64,000 bases of DNA from Lentzea jiangxiensis (GTDB lineage: Bacteria; Actinomycetota; Actinomycetes; Mycobacteriales; Pseudonocardiaceae): contig NZ_FNIX01000001.1 in the NCBI RefSeq assembly GCF_900104175.1, forward strand, positions 819,975 through 883,974, written 5' to 3'. Below are positions 23,063-31,051 of the stretch, piece by piece. Made by a program: the position numbers and the translations under genes. Position 1 is the first letter of the stretch. Every line of letters starts with the position of its first letter. Below the pieces are notes generated by a model. That model searched no databases. It saw only the letters and a program-made list of their open reading frames with translations, and was not told the DNA's origin.

Positions 23063-24823
23063 ATGAAGGCCAGACTTCTCGAGGTGGCCGCCGGGGTTGC
23101 CCTGGCGGTCGCGATGGTTCCCGCTCCCGTCCAGGCCGCACCCCTCCCGCTGGCCCCGGACGCCGCCGGTGAACTGGTCGAGAGCGCGTTGCCCGCGCCT
23201 CCGCTGACGGACAGGGAGCCGTCCGCGACGAGCACGCGCGTCGCCCAGCGCACCACACAGCCCGGTGTGGTCTCGACGGTGCTCGGCGTCTCGTCCGCGG
23301 CGGGCACGAACGGCGGGGGCGCACCGGGGGCGAACGCGTCGCAGAAGACGCTGATCCTCTACGACAGCACCGGTCCCTGGGCGTGGCTGGGTGAGGCGTA
23401 CGCGGTGCAGGCGGGCAACCTCGCCTCGCACGGCAGCCCGTACGTCATGCACCCGGTCGGCTCGTACGTCGCGGGGGAGATGTCCGGCTACACCGGCGTG
23501 ATCTACATCGGCTCGACCTACGACGAGCCGATTCCCGTCTCGTTCCTCGACGACGTGCTCGCGGGCAGCAGGCCGGTGCTGTGGATGGCGCACAACATCT
23601 GGCAGCTCACCGCCCGTGCGCCGAACTTCCGGGCGACCTACGGCTGGAACTGGGTGCGGTACGACACCGGCGCGGCGACCACCGTCCGGTACGAGAACAC
23701 GGACCTGGGCCGCAGCCCGCTCGCGACGCCGTCCGGTCTGATGATCACCTCGATCGCGGACCCGGCCATCGCGTCCGTGCCGGCGGTCGCGACCGGTTCG
23801 GCGGCCGGTCCGATCAACTGGGCCACCAAGGCGAAGAACCTCACCTACATCGGCGAGGTCCCGTTCAGCTACGTCGACCACGGCGACCGCTACCTCGCCG
23901 CGGCGGACCTGATCAGCAGGGTCTCGAACCCGGCGATGGCCGACCGCAAGCGGGCGCTGGTGCGCATCGAGGACGTCGGCCCCGACGCCGACCCGAACGA
24001 GCTGCGCGCGATCGCCGACTACCTGAGGTCGCAGAACGTCCCGTTCGGCATCGCGGTCTACCCGCGCTTCGAGAACCCGCTCGGCGCCGACAACGGCGGC
24101 GTGCCGGAGGCGGCCGACCTGGCACAGCGCCCGCAGGTCGTGAACGCGCTGAAGTACATGGTCCAGCGCGGCGGCACGATCCTGATGCACGGTTACACGC
24201 ACCAGTTCGGGAAGCTCGTCAACCCGTACGACGGCCGCAGCGGCAACGACTTCGAGTTCTACACGGCCCACGTCGACCAGAACGACAGCGTCATCTACGA
24301 CGGTCCGGTCCCCGGTGACTCGGCGGCCTGGATGCAGGGTAGGATCGACTCGGCGACCTCGGCGTTGGCGGCGGCGGGCTTCCCCCGTCCGGCCATCTTC
24401 GAGCCGCCGCACTACGCCGCGTCGGCCGTCGACTACCAGGTCGTCCAGCAGAACTTCGGCAAGCGCTACGACCGCGGCCTGTACTTCGCCGGGTACTGCC
24501 CGAACGGTGCCTGCGGAACGGGTGCGCCGCAGTACGACAAGATCTACGGCCAGTACTTCCCGTACCTGGTCCGCGACGCCTACGGCTCCGTCGTGGCGCC
24601 GGAGGCGGTGGGCAACGTCGAGCCCGAGCCGTTCAACAACCACCCCGCGCGCCTGCCGGCCGACCTGGTCGGGACGGCGCGACAGCTCAAGGTGGTCGAT
24701 GATGGTGTCGCGAGCTTCTTCTACCACCCGTACCTCGGTACCGGGTACCTGCAGCAGACCGTCTCGGGGCTGAAGAGCGCGGGCTACCGGTTCGTGTCCG
24801 TCGGCACCGTGATGGCGGGCTGA
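23063..24823 (+). CDS. secreted DUF2334 (polysaccharide deacetylase-like) protein
   Basis: The protein has 586 residues. A signal peptide ends near PVQAAP, so it is exported. A first domain (about 95-260) begins KTLILYDSTGPWAWLGEAY and has a flavodoxin-like strand pattern. The second part has the DUF2334 hallmarks VRIEDVGPDADP (about 300) and LMHGYTHQFG (about 375-382), which resemble the metal-binding Asp/His set of polysaccharide deacetylases. EPPHYAAS follows. The likely job is trimming an extracellular amino-sugar polymer. The start ATG follows GGAG. Same direction as wecB, with two hairpins between them. Confidence 0.85.
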   Translation: MKARLLEVAAGVALAVAMVPAPVQAAPLPLAPDAAGELVESALPAPPLTDREPSATSTRVAQRTTQPGVVSTVLGVSSAAGTNGGGAPGANASQKTLILYDSTGPWAWLGEAYAVQAGNLASHGSPYVMHPVGSYVAGEMSGYTGVIYIGSTYDEPIPVSFLDDVLAGSRPVLWMAHNIWQLTARAPNFRATYGWNWVRYDTGAATTVRYENTDLGRSPLATPSGLMITSIADPAIASVPAVATGSAAGPINWATKAKNLTYIGEVPFSYVDHGDRYLAAADLISRVSNPAMADRKRALVRIEDVGPDADPNELRAIADYLRSQNVPFGIAVYPRFENPLGADNGGVPEAADLAQRPQVVNALKYMVQRGGTILMHGYTHQFGKLVNPYDGRSGNDFEFYTAHVDQNDSVIYDGPVPGDSAAWMQGRIDSATSALAAAGFPRPAIFEPPHYAASAVDYQVVQQNFGKRYDRGLYFAGYCPNGACGTGAPQYDKIYGQYFPYLVRDAYGSVVAPEAVGNVEPEPFNNHPARLPADLVGTARQLKVVDDGVASFFYHPYLGTGYLQQTVSGLKSAGYRFVSVGTVMAG

Positions 24824-24834
24824 TCGGAGGTCAC

Positions 24835-25449
24835 GTGCGCTGGGTGTGGGTGGTGCTGCTGCTGGCGGGGTGTTCCGCCGGTCAGGTCGCGCCGCCCCGG
24901 TCCGGCGGCACGGACGAGGGCTGGCAGGTCACCGTCTACTACACCGCCGTGGAGGCGTTCCACGGCGGACCGGCGGTGCCCGTGCGCGGATGCCCGGTCA
25001 TCGACTGCGAGAACGGCGAGGACCTGCTCGGCACCTTCCCGCAGTCGTTCGCGAAGGCGGTGCGGGACGAAGGTACCGGCCGCACGGCGGACGGCCGGTA
25101 CCTCAACTGGTCGCACGACTCGGGCTACTGGCTCGACACCGAGCCGCGCGACTCGTTCGGCAGACCCCTCCGGCCCTTCGTCTCGGCCGCCGCCGACGGG
25201 GTGAGGACCGGTTCACGCGTCAAGCTGATCTCCTGTGGACGGACGCCGGAGGGCGGTGAAGTCGACGCCGCCGTGTGCCGCAAGCTCGCGTCCTCGGCCT
25301 GGGAGATCACCGACGAGTTCACGCCGGGTCTCGGCGGCGACCGGCACATCGACCTCTACCTGGGTGAGGAGACGGGGCCGGACTTCACCGGAAGCGCCTG
25401 GTGCACGACGTTCTCCCAGGCCGTGCTGGAGGTTCACCAGCCGAGCTGA
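24835..25449 (+). CDS. secreted or lipid-anchored protein, uncharacterised
   Basis: The protein has 204 residues. GTG 24835 follows GGAGG. A short hydrophobic leader ends in LLAGC (about residue 13), a possible lipobox. The body has VTVYYTAVEAFHGG, RYLNWSHDSGYWLD and GDRHIDLYLGEETGPDF. The last part resembles the 3D/double-psi barrel ending (RIDLY) of cell-wall lytic proteins, but the match is loose and several expected residues are missing. It begins 12 bp after the DUF2334 gene and may be co-transcribed. Its end overlaps the convergent peptidase gene by 16 bp. Confidence 0.7.
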   Translation: MRWVWVVLLLAGCSAGQVAPPRSGGTDEGWQVTVYYTAVEAFHGGPAVPVRGCPVIDCENGEDLLGTFPQSFAKAVRDEGTGRTADGRYLNWSHDSGYWLDTEPRDSFGRPLRPFVSAAADGVRTGSRVKLISCGRTPEGGEVDAAVCRKLASSAWEITDEFTPGLGGDRHIDLYLGEETGPDFTGSAWCTTFSQAVLEVHQPS

Positions 25450-26948
25450 ACCGCGAGCCTCCGCGCCTGCTCCAGCGGACCGGCCTGCCGCGCACCCGGT
25501 TCGGGCAGCGGCACGCCGGGGCAGGACAGGTCGCCGGGCGGCGTGACGCCGTCGACGAGGTAGCGCTCGACGACGTCGTTGACGCAGGCGTTGTCGAACC
25601 CGTAGATGCCGTGGTCGCCCTCGTCCCGCACGGTGAGCATCCGCGAGCCGGCGAACCCGGCGTGCGCCTTGCGCGCTCCCTCCACCGGTGTCGGTGCGTC
25701 GCGCACGGACTGCACCATCAAAGACGGTGCGACACCGATCCCGTCGGGGCGCTTCAGGTTCACGTCCGGCCGGTCCCAGAACGCGCACGGGCCCATGATC
25801 TGGTAGTAGCCCATGAGCGGCCACCTCGCGCCGTCCCGGGTGCCGTCGCGTTCCAGGTACTCCCGGCCACCGCGGAACTTCGTGTCGTTGCACAGGATGG
25901 TGTGCAGGGTGGCGTTCTGCGCGTCCGGGTAGCTCGCTTGCGCCGTCACCTGCACGGGCACCGCACCGGCCAGTTCGGCCAGCTTGCGCGCGGCACCGTC
26001 GAAGGCGTACTTGCTGTACTGGCCCTGGATGAGCACCAGGTCCAGGGTGACCGCGTAGTACGTGCCGTCCGGCAGCGTGACGGGCTGCTCGTTGAGCTTG
26101 GCGCGGGTGCGTTCGTAGGACTGGCGCACCTCCTCCGCGGTCTTGCCGAGGTGGTAGACGTCGTCGTACTTCGCCACCCACGGCAGGAAGTCGACGCGGA
26201 ACCGCCGTTCGAAGCCCATGCCGAAGTCGCCGAACACCGTCTGCCACGGCGCGGTGAACTCCGTGTTCGAGTCCAGGACGATCTTGCCGAGCGTCTTCGG
26301 GAAGTACGTGGCGTAGTAGGCGCCCATCCAGCTGCCGCCGGAGTAGCCGAGCCAGTCGACCTTCTTGCGCCCGAGCACCTGGCGCAGCAGGTCCAGGTCC
26401 TTCACGGTCTGCTCGGTGGTGACGTACCGGCCGAACTCGCCGGACTTGGTCTGGCAGAACTTCGCCTGCAGCTCCATGCCGCTGTGGATCAGGTCGAGGT
26501 TCGCCCTGCTGCGGTCGCGCGGGTCCGTCGAGCCGAGGGTGTCGAACCCGCCGCACGTGACGTTGCTGCTGGCACCCGTGCCGCGGACGTCGATGCCGTA
26601 GACCTCGGCGTTCTCGCTGAGCTTCGGCCGGTTCAGGTAGACCAGCGGCAGCGTCCGCCCGGCGCCGCCCGGTCCGCCGGGATTGGTGAAGACGGCGGTC
26701 TTCGCCTTGCCGTTCAAGGGAACCGTGCGGCTGACCGCGATCGTGACGGTCTTGCCGTTGCGCGGGTCGTCCCAGTCCATCGGCGCGGTGAAGCTGCCGC
26801 ACTCCAGCCGTTCGAAGCCCGGCTCGTCGGTGCACTTCTGCCACTTGATCTCCTGCGCGGCGAACCCGCTCGCCTGCGCCGGTGGCGCGATCAGCAGCGA
26901 TGTCGCCGTCGCGGCGGCGAGTGCCGCCGCGATCCTCCTGCGGTGCAT
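25434..26948 (-). CDS. secreted alpha/beta-hydrolase peptidase (TAP-like), copy 2
   Basis: The protein has 504 residues. A signal peptide (arginine-rich start, cleavage near AQASG) exports it. IKWQKCTD and the Cys in ERLECGSF mark the actinobacterial tripeptidyl-aminopeptidase-like group. The nucleophile is Ser206 in GYSGGSWMGAYYATYFP. DAPTPVEGARKAH and DEGDHGIYG supply the acid and His. The TAP-like C-terminal region reads CVNDVVERYLVDGVTPPGDLSCPGVPLPEP. Such enzymes release tripeptides or hydrolyse esters outside the cell. It lies 12 bp downstream of its paralogue and forms an operon with it. Confidence 0.9.
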   Translation of the reverse strand: MHRRRIAAALAAATATSLLIAPPAQASGFAAQEIKWQKCTDEPGFERLECGSFTAPMDWDDPRNGKTVTIAVSRTVPLNGKAKTAVFTNPGGPGGAGRTLPLVYLNRPKLSENAEVYGIDVRGTGASSNVTCGGFDTLGSTDPRDRSRANLDLIHSGMELQAKFCQTKSGEFGRYVTTEQTVKDLDLLRQVLGRKKVDWLGYSGGSWMGAYYATYFPKTLGKIVLDSNTEFTAPWQTVFGDFGMGFERRFRVDFLPWVAKYDDVYHLGKTAEEVRQSYERTRAKLNEQPVTLPDGTYYAVTLDLVLIQGQYSKYAFDGAARKLAELAGAVPVQVTAQASYPDAQNATLHTILCNDTKFRGGREYLERDGTRDGARWPLMGYYQIMGPCAFWDRPDVNLKRPDGIGVAPSLMVQSVRDAPTPVEGARKAHAGFAGSRMLTVRDEGDHGIYGFDNACVNDVVERYLVDGVTPPGDLSCPGVPLPEPGARQAGPLEQARRLAVQLGW

Positions 26949-26960
26949 GAGTTCCCCTTC

Positions 26961-28487
26961 CTACCAGCCGAGCCGGGTGGCGAGCCGCTGTGCCGTCGTG
27001 AGCGAGTTCCGCGTGGCCTCACCGGGTGCGGGCAGCGGGACGCCGGGGCACTTCAGGTCCCCGGCCGGCGTGACGCCGTCGACGAGGTAGCGCTCGACGA
27101 CGTCGTCCACGCACTGGTTGCCGAAGCCGTAGATGCCGTGGTCGCCCTCGTCCTCCACGGTGAGCAGCACGGAGTTCTTGAAGTTGCGGTGCGCCCGCCG
27201 TGCCTGCTCGACCGGTGTGGCGGGGTCGCGCACGGACTGCACCATCAGCGTCGGCGCGACACCGGTCCCGGTGGGCTGCTTGAGCCGGATGTCCGGCCGG
27301 TCCCAGAACGCGCACGGCCCGGCGATCTGCGTGTAGCCGACGAGCGGCCACTTGGCGCCGTCCCGCGTGCCGTCGCGCTCCAGGTACTCGCGGTCACCGC
27401 GGAACGGCGTGTCGTTGCAGAGGATCGAGTAGGCGGTGCCGAGCTGGGCGTCCGGGTAGCCGGCCAGCGCGTTCACCGGAGCCGGCACGGTTCCGGCCAG
27501 TTCCGCGAACGTCCGCGCGCCCTCGGCGAAGCTGCCCTTGCTGTAGAGCGTGCTGCGCAGCAGCGCGTCGAGCGTCACGCCGTTGTAGACGCCGTCCGGC
27601 CGCGTGACGGGCTGCTCGTTGAGCTCGGCGCGGGCGCGTTCGTAGGACTGGCGCACCTCCTCCGCGGTCTTGCCGAGGTGGTAGACGTCGTCGTACTTCG
27701 CCACCCACGGCAGGAAGTCGACGCGGAACCGGCGCTCGAAGGCCATGCCCCAGTCGTCGAAGATCGGCTGCCACGGCAGGGTGAAGTCGACGTTGGAGTC
27801 GAGCACGATCCTGTCGAGCGTCTTCGGGAAGTACGTGGCGTAGTAGGCGCCCATCCAGCTGCCGCCGGAGTAGCCGAGCCAGCTGACCTTCTTCTTGCCG
27901 AGCACCTGGCGCAGCAGGTCGAGGTCTTTCACCGTCTGGTCGGTGGAGACGTACCTGCCGAACTCGCCGGACTTGGCCTGGCAGAACTCGGCGAGCAGCT
28001 CCATGCTGCCGTAGAGCAGGTCGAGGTTGGCCTTGCCGCGGTCGCGCGGGTCGACCTGCCCGTCGGTGTTGAAGCCGCCGCACGTGACGTTGCTGCTCGC
28101 GCCCGTGCCACGCACGTCGATGCCGATGATCTCGGCGTTCTCGCTGAGCTTCGGCCGCTCGAGGTAGAGCAGCGGCATCGTGCGGCCGGGTCCGCCGGGG
28201 CCGCCGGGGTTGGTGAAGACGGTGGACTTCGCCTGGCCGTTCTTCGGCGTGAGCCGGCTGACGGCGATCGTGATGGTCTTGCCGTTGCGCGGGTTGTTCC
28301 AGTCCATCGGCGCGGTGAAGCTGCCGCACTCCAGCCGTTCGGACCCCGCCGGGAAGCCCGGTGGCGGCGGGTCGAAGCACTTCTGCCACTGGATCCGCTG
28401 CGGTGGTTGGGCGAGTGCCTGCGGTGCCACCAGCAGGCTCGCCGAGGTGGCGACGGCCAGCGCCGTCGCCAGTGCTGCGCGGTGCAT
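26961..28487 (-). CDS. secreted alpha/beta-hydrolase peptidase (TAP-like), copy 1
   Basis: The protein has 508 residues and is a close paralogue of the downstream gene. The start is ATG 28487 after AAGGGGGAAC. The signal peptide ends near ALAQPP. The nucleophile is Ser210 in GYSGGSWMGAYYATYFP. DPATPVEQARRAH and DEGDHGIYGFGNQC complete the triad. The two genes share stretches of identical DNA, for example 96 bp at 27636-27731 matching 26109-26204, while other parts differ clearly. That pattern suggests duplication followed by local gene conversion. A perfect 14-bp palindrome lies in the promoter region. Confidence 0.9.
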   Translation of the reverse strand: MHRAALATALAVATSASLLVAPQALAQPPQRIQWQKCFDPPPPGFPAGSERLECGSFTAPMDWNNPRNGKTITIAVSRLTPKNGQAKSTVFTNPGGPGGPGRTMPLLYLERPKLSENAEIIGIDVRGTGASSNVTCGGFNTDGQVDPRDRGKANLDLLYGSMELLAEFCQAKSGEFGRYVSTDQTVKDLDLLRQVLGKKKVSWLGYSGGSWMGAYYATYFPKTLDRIVLDSNVDFTLPWQPIFDDWGMAFERRFRVDFLPWVAKYDDVYHLGKTAEEVRQSYERARAELNEQPVTRPDGVYNGVTLDALLRSTLYSKGSFAEGARTFAELAGTVPAPVNALAGYPDAQLGTAYSILCNDTPFRGDREYLERDGTRDGAKWPLVGYTQIAGPCAFWDRPDIRLKQPTGTGVAPTLMVQSVRDPATPVEQARRAHRNFKNSVLLTVEDEGDHGIYGFGNQCVDDVVERYLVDGVTPAGDLKCPGVPLPAPGEATRNSLTTAQRLATRLGW

Positions 28488-28619
28488 CGGGTTGTTCCCC
28501 CTTCTGCCGGCCTGACACGGCCGGTGCCCCCAGCTCATCGCTTCCGGGGTGCGGGAGCATCGGCCGTTGGGAGGCGAACGGGTACGACTCTCGTCTTACG
28601 CCGTTGCGGGCAAACCCCG

Positions 28620-28633
28620 ATGACGTACGTCAT
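28620..28633. promoter_or_regulatory. perfect 14-bp palindrome ATGACGTACGTCAT
   Basis: The sequence equals its own reverse complement over 14 bases. It lies 133-146 nt upstream of the first TAP-like peptidase gene, just beyond the terminator of the manA operon, and looks like a dimeric regulator site. Confidence 0.55.
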
Positions 28634-28641
28634 CCGACGGA

Positions 28642-28676
28642 ACAGGGCCGCCCATCGCGAGGAGGAACGGCCCTGT
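28642..28676 (-). terminator. terminator of the lacI-manA-small peptide operon
   Basis: ACAGGGCCG and CGGCCCTGT form a perfect 9-bp stem around a 17-nt loop, extended by two more G-C pairs after one mismatch. It starts 11 nt after the stop of the small peptide frame. Confidence 0.6.
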
Positions 28677-28687
28677 CCCGTAGTGGA

Positions 28688-28756
28688 TCAGCAGGACTGC
28701 TTGCAGAAGTACTTCGAGCTGGCCGAGGCGTCGTCGGGGGAGCCCGGCCGGCTCAT
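28688..28756 (-). CDS. 22-residue Ser/Cys-containing peptide coupled to manA
   Basis: An ATG at 28756 overlaps the manA stop in the sequence ATGA. It opens a 22-codon frame that stops at 28688-28690, just before a terminator. The peptide begins MSRPGSPDDASA and ends SSKYFCKQSC. All 21 sense codons after the ATG end in G or C, the signature of translated DNA in this genome. The overlapping frames on this strand do not show it. GGAGG lies 10 nt before the ATG, inside manA. No family is recognised, and no peptide-modifying enzyme gene lies next to it. The Ser-rich middle and C-terminal SC recall RiPP core peptides, but that is only resemblance. Confidence 0.55.
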   Translation of the reverse strand: MSRPGSPDDASASSKYFCKQSC

Positions 28757-29784
28757 CGCCGAGCATCCTCCACAGTGGAGAGAACGGGCGGACGGCAGCG
28801 GATCGCCACCAGGTCACCGGTCAGGCCGAGCTCACCGGCCGCGTGCGGCACGACGACGGTGCTGCCCTTGTGCACCTCCAGCCCGCCGAGCTGGCCGGCA
28901 CCCTCCAGCACGACGAGCACGGCGAACGACGGCTCCAGCGCGAAGGAGCCCTCCACGTGCAGGCGGTCGGCCTGGAAGAACGGGTTGGCGTCCTCGCCGA
29001 GCAGGTCGACCGACGGCGCCCACTTCTCGGACGTCTGGCGGACGAGCTTCTCGAGCCTGCCGCCCCAGCCCTGCCGGTCCACGCAGTCGAGCGCGACGTC
29101 GTAGCCGAGGCCGAGGTGGCCGATGTCGGCGTTGTCGAGGAAGCCCTGCCACTCGAGCGTCACCGAGAAGTCGGTGGGCTGCTGCAGTTCGACGATGAAC
29201 ACGCCCTCGCCGATCGCGTGCGGCACCCCGGCGGGCACGAACACCGTGTCACCGGGCCGCACGCACACCGGGTTCAGCGCGTCGAGCATCGCCTTCGTGT
29301 CCTGCGTGGCGACCCAGTCGGCGACGGTGTCCGCGGGCACGTCGTCGCGGAATCCGATGTAGACGGTCGGGTTCTGACCGGTCGTGCCGACGACGATCCA
29401 CGCCTCCGTCTTGCCGTGGCGGCAGTTCAGGTGCGAGGACGCGAAAGCGTTGGACGGGTGGCAGTGCACCGGCAGGCGCTGCCCCGCGTCGAGCAGCTTG
29501 ACCAGCAACGCCGTGTCAGCGCCGAACTTCGCCGCGTGGTCCGCGCCGAGCCACCCCGCCGGGTCCGCCTCCACGGCGTCGCGCAGGAGGACGCCGTTGG
29601 GCAACGTCGTCAACCCGGCGTCGCTGCGTCCGTAGAGCGTCGTCGTGGACGCCACCCAGTCCTCGGGCCCGAAGTCGCCGCTCGTCCCGCCGCGCAGCGC
29701 GGCGATCGCCTCCCCGCCGCGGTAGAACTGCTTCGGCTGGTTGGCAGGCAGGTTGACAGGCTGGTGGAGCACACCAGAACTCAC
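28753..29784 (-). CDS. manA: mannose-6-phosphate isomerase, class I
   Basis: The protein has 343 residues. It interconverts mannose 6-phosphate and fructose 6-phosphate with one zinc ion. PVHCHPSNAFASSHLNCRHGKTEAWIV holds the metal-binding His and Glu residues of the type I cupin. CVRPGDTVFVPAGVPHAIGEGVFIVELQQPTDFS is the second conserved cupin segment. The start is GTG 29784, because GGGGAGG lies upstream and the GTGA overlaps the lacI stop by 4 bp. The C-terminus ends in ATGA, which starts the 22-codon peptide frame. Control by the upstream LacI-type protein is likely. Confidence 0.92.
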   Translation of the reverse strand: MSSGVLHQPVNLPANQPKQFYRGGEAIAALRGGTSGDFGPEDWVASTTTLYGRSDAGLTTLPNGVLLRDAVEADPAGWLGADHAAKFGADTALLVKLLDAGQRLPVHCHPSNAFASSHLNCRHGKTEAWIVVGTTGQNPTVYIGFRDDVPADTVADWVATQDTKAMLDALNPVCVRPGDTVFVPAGVPHAIGEGVFIVELQQPTDFSVTLEWQGFLDNADIGHLGLGYDVALDCVDRQGWGGRLEKLVRQTSEKWAPSVDLLGEDANPFFQADRLHVEGSFALEPSFAVLVVLEGAGQLGGLEVHKGSTVVVPHAAGELGLTGDLVAIRCRPPVLSTVEDARR

Positions 29785-30824
29785 GCGTGGACCTCCCCGG
29801 ATCCTCGTGGCACCAAGCGCACCGGCAGCACGACGCGGCGCGGTGGTGAGTTGTCGCCGTCCAGTCGGGCGAACAACAAATCGGTGGCCGCCTTGCCGAG
29901 CGCGCTCGCGTCGTGCGCGATCACGGTCACCGGCGGCGACAGCAGGTCGGCGAGTTCGAAGTCGTCGAAGCCCACCAGCGCGGGCCGTTCCGCGACTCCC
30001 GCGAGCGCGCGCAGGATGTAGACGGTGATGCGGTTGTTGCCGGCCACGATGGCCGTGGCGGGCTCGCGCATGCTCTGCAACCGCTGCAACGTCGTCGCGA
30101 CGCTGCTCTCGTCGTGCGGCCCCATCGCCACGAGCTCCTCGTGGTACCCGATCCCGGCCCGCACACACCCCTCGCGATACCCGCGCAGGCGCTCGTTGGC
30201 GGTGAAGATGTCCGGCGCGTCCCCGAGGAACGCGATGCGCCGGTGCCCGTGCGCAGCGAGGTGCGTGACGGCCTCGACGGTGCCGCCGATGTTGTCCACC
30301 AGCACCGTGTCGGCGACGACGTCACCGGCGGGCCGGTCCAGGAACACCACGGGCGTCCCGGCCCGCATCTCCGGCACGAGGTAGCTGTGCTGCAACCCGG
30401 CGGGCACGATCAGCAGCCCGTCGACGCGGCGGGAGCAGAACTCCAGCGCCAGCTCGCGCTCGCGCCCGGGGTCCTCGTCCGACGACCCGGAGATCACCTG
30501 TCTGCCCCGCAGGCGGGCGATTTCCTCGACAGCGCGGGTCACGCCGGAGTAGAACGGGTTGCCGACGTCCTCCAGCACCAGCCCGATCGTGCCGGTGGAC
30601 GACCCCCGGCGCAGGTTGCGGGCACTGAGGTTCCGCCGGAACCCGAGCTGGTCGATGGCCGCGAGCACGCGCTCGGCGGTGGACGGGTGCACACCCGGCT
30701 CGTCGTTGACCACGCGCGAGACGGTCTTGATGCTCACGCCCGCGAGCCGCGCGACGTCGTTCATCGTCGCGCGACGCACCTTGCGCTGACCGGCCACGGG
30801 TCCGCTGGGGGACAACGTTGTCAT
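29781..30824 (-). CDS. LacI-family transcriptional regulator
   Basis: The protein has 347 residues. TMNDVARLAGVSIKTVSRVVNDEPGVHPSTAERVLAAI is the LacI helix-turn-helix with hinge helix. GTIGLVLEDVGNPFYSGVTRAVEEIA begins the sugar-binding domain, and LVGFDDFELADLLSPPVTVIAHD ends it. It should repress until a sugar ligand is bound. A perfect GACAACGTTGTC palindrome with the central CG typical of LacI operators overlaps its own start codon, pointing to autoregulation of the lacI-manA operon. A mannose-derived effector is inferred from manA and the nearby GH92 gene. Confidence 0.92.
   Translation of the reverse strand: MTTLSPSGPVAGQRKVRRATMNDVARLAGVSIKTVSRVVNDEPGVHPSTAERVLAAIDQLGFRRNLSARNLRRGSSTGTIGLVLEDVGNPFYSGVTRAVEEIARLRGRQVISGSSDEDPGRERELALEFCSRRVDGLLIVPAGLQHSYLVPEMRAGTPVVFLDRPAGDVVADTVLVDNIGGTVEAVTHLAAHGHRRIAFLGDAPDIFTANERLRGYREGCVRAGIGYHEELVAMGPHDESSVATTLQRLQSMREPATAIVAGNNRITVYILRALAGVAERPALVGFDDFELADLLSPPVTVIAHDASALGKAATDLLFARLDGDNSPPRRVVLPVRLVPRGSGEVHA
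30811..30822. promoter_or_regulatory. LacI-type operator GACAACGTTGTC over the lacI start codon
   Basis: A perfect 12-bp palindrome centred on CG, covering the first codons of the lacI-type gene. This is the classic layout for an autoregulatory LacI-family site. Confidence 0.65.
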
Positions 30825-31008
30825 AGTGGCCGTATCTCACCTCGGCTTTACGGCGATGTCAACAGCTTCCTGACCGGTCCAGGACCCCTCCGCGGCCCCT
30901 GATGTCCGGAACAGGACAAGTGGGCGCGATGGTCTTGACCTCCACCGTGTGCGCTCCGCGATGATCACGTGACGGACAGCGTCGGCGGCGCCGTCCGGTT
31001 CGAGGCCC

Positions 31009-31051
31009 CCGGGCCGGGGTGCGCGCTCGGCGGCGGTGCACCCCGGCCCGG
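31009..31051. other. orphan strong hairpin (14-bp perfect stem)
   Basis: CCGGGCCGGGGTGC pairs perfectly with GCACCCCGGCCCGG around a 15-nt loop. No annotated gene reads into it from either side, so it may end an unrecognised transcript or insulate the two divergent genes. Confidence 0.55.

Noticed and set aside
28596-28817. 73-codon minus-strand frame overlapping the end of manA
   Set aside because: Its third positions are not biased and it runs through the terminator. The shorter frame at 28688-28756 fits the bias instead.
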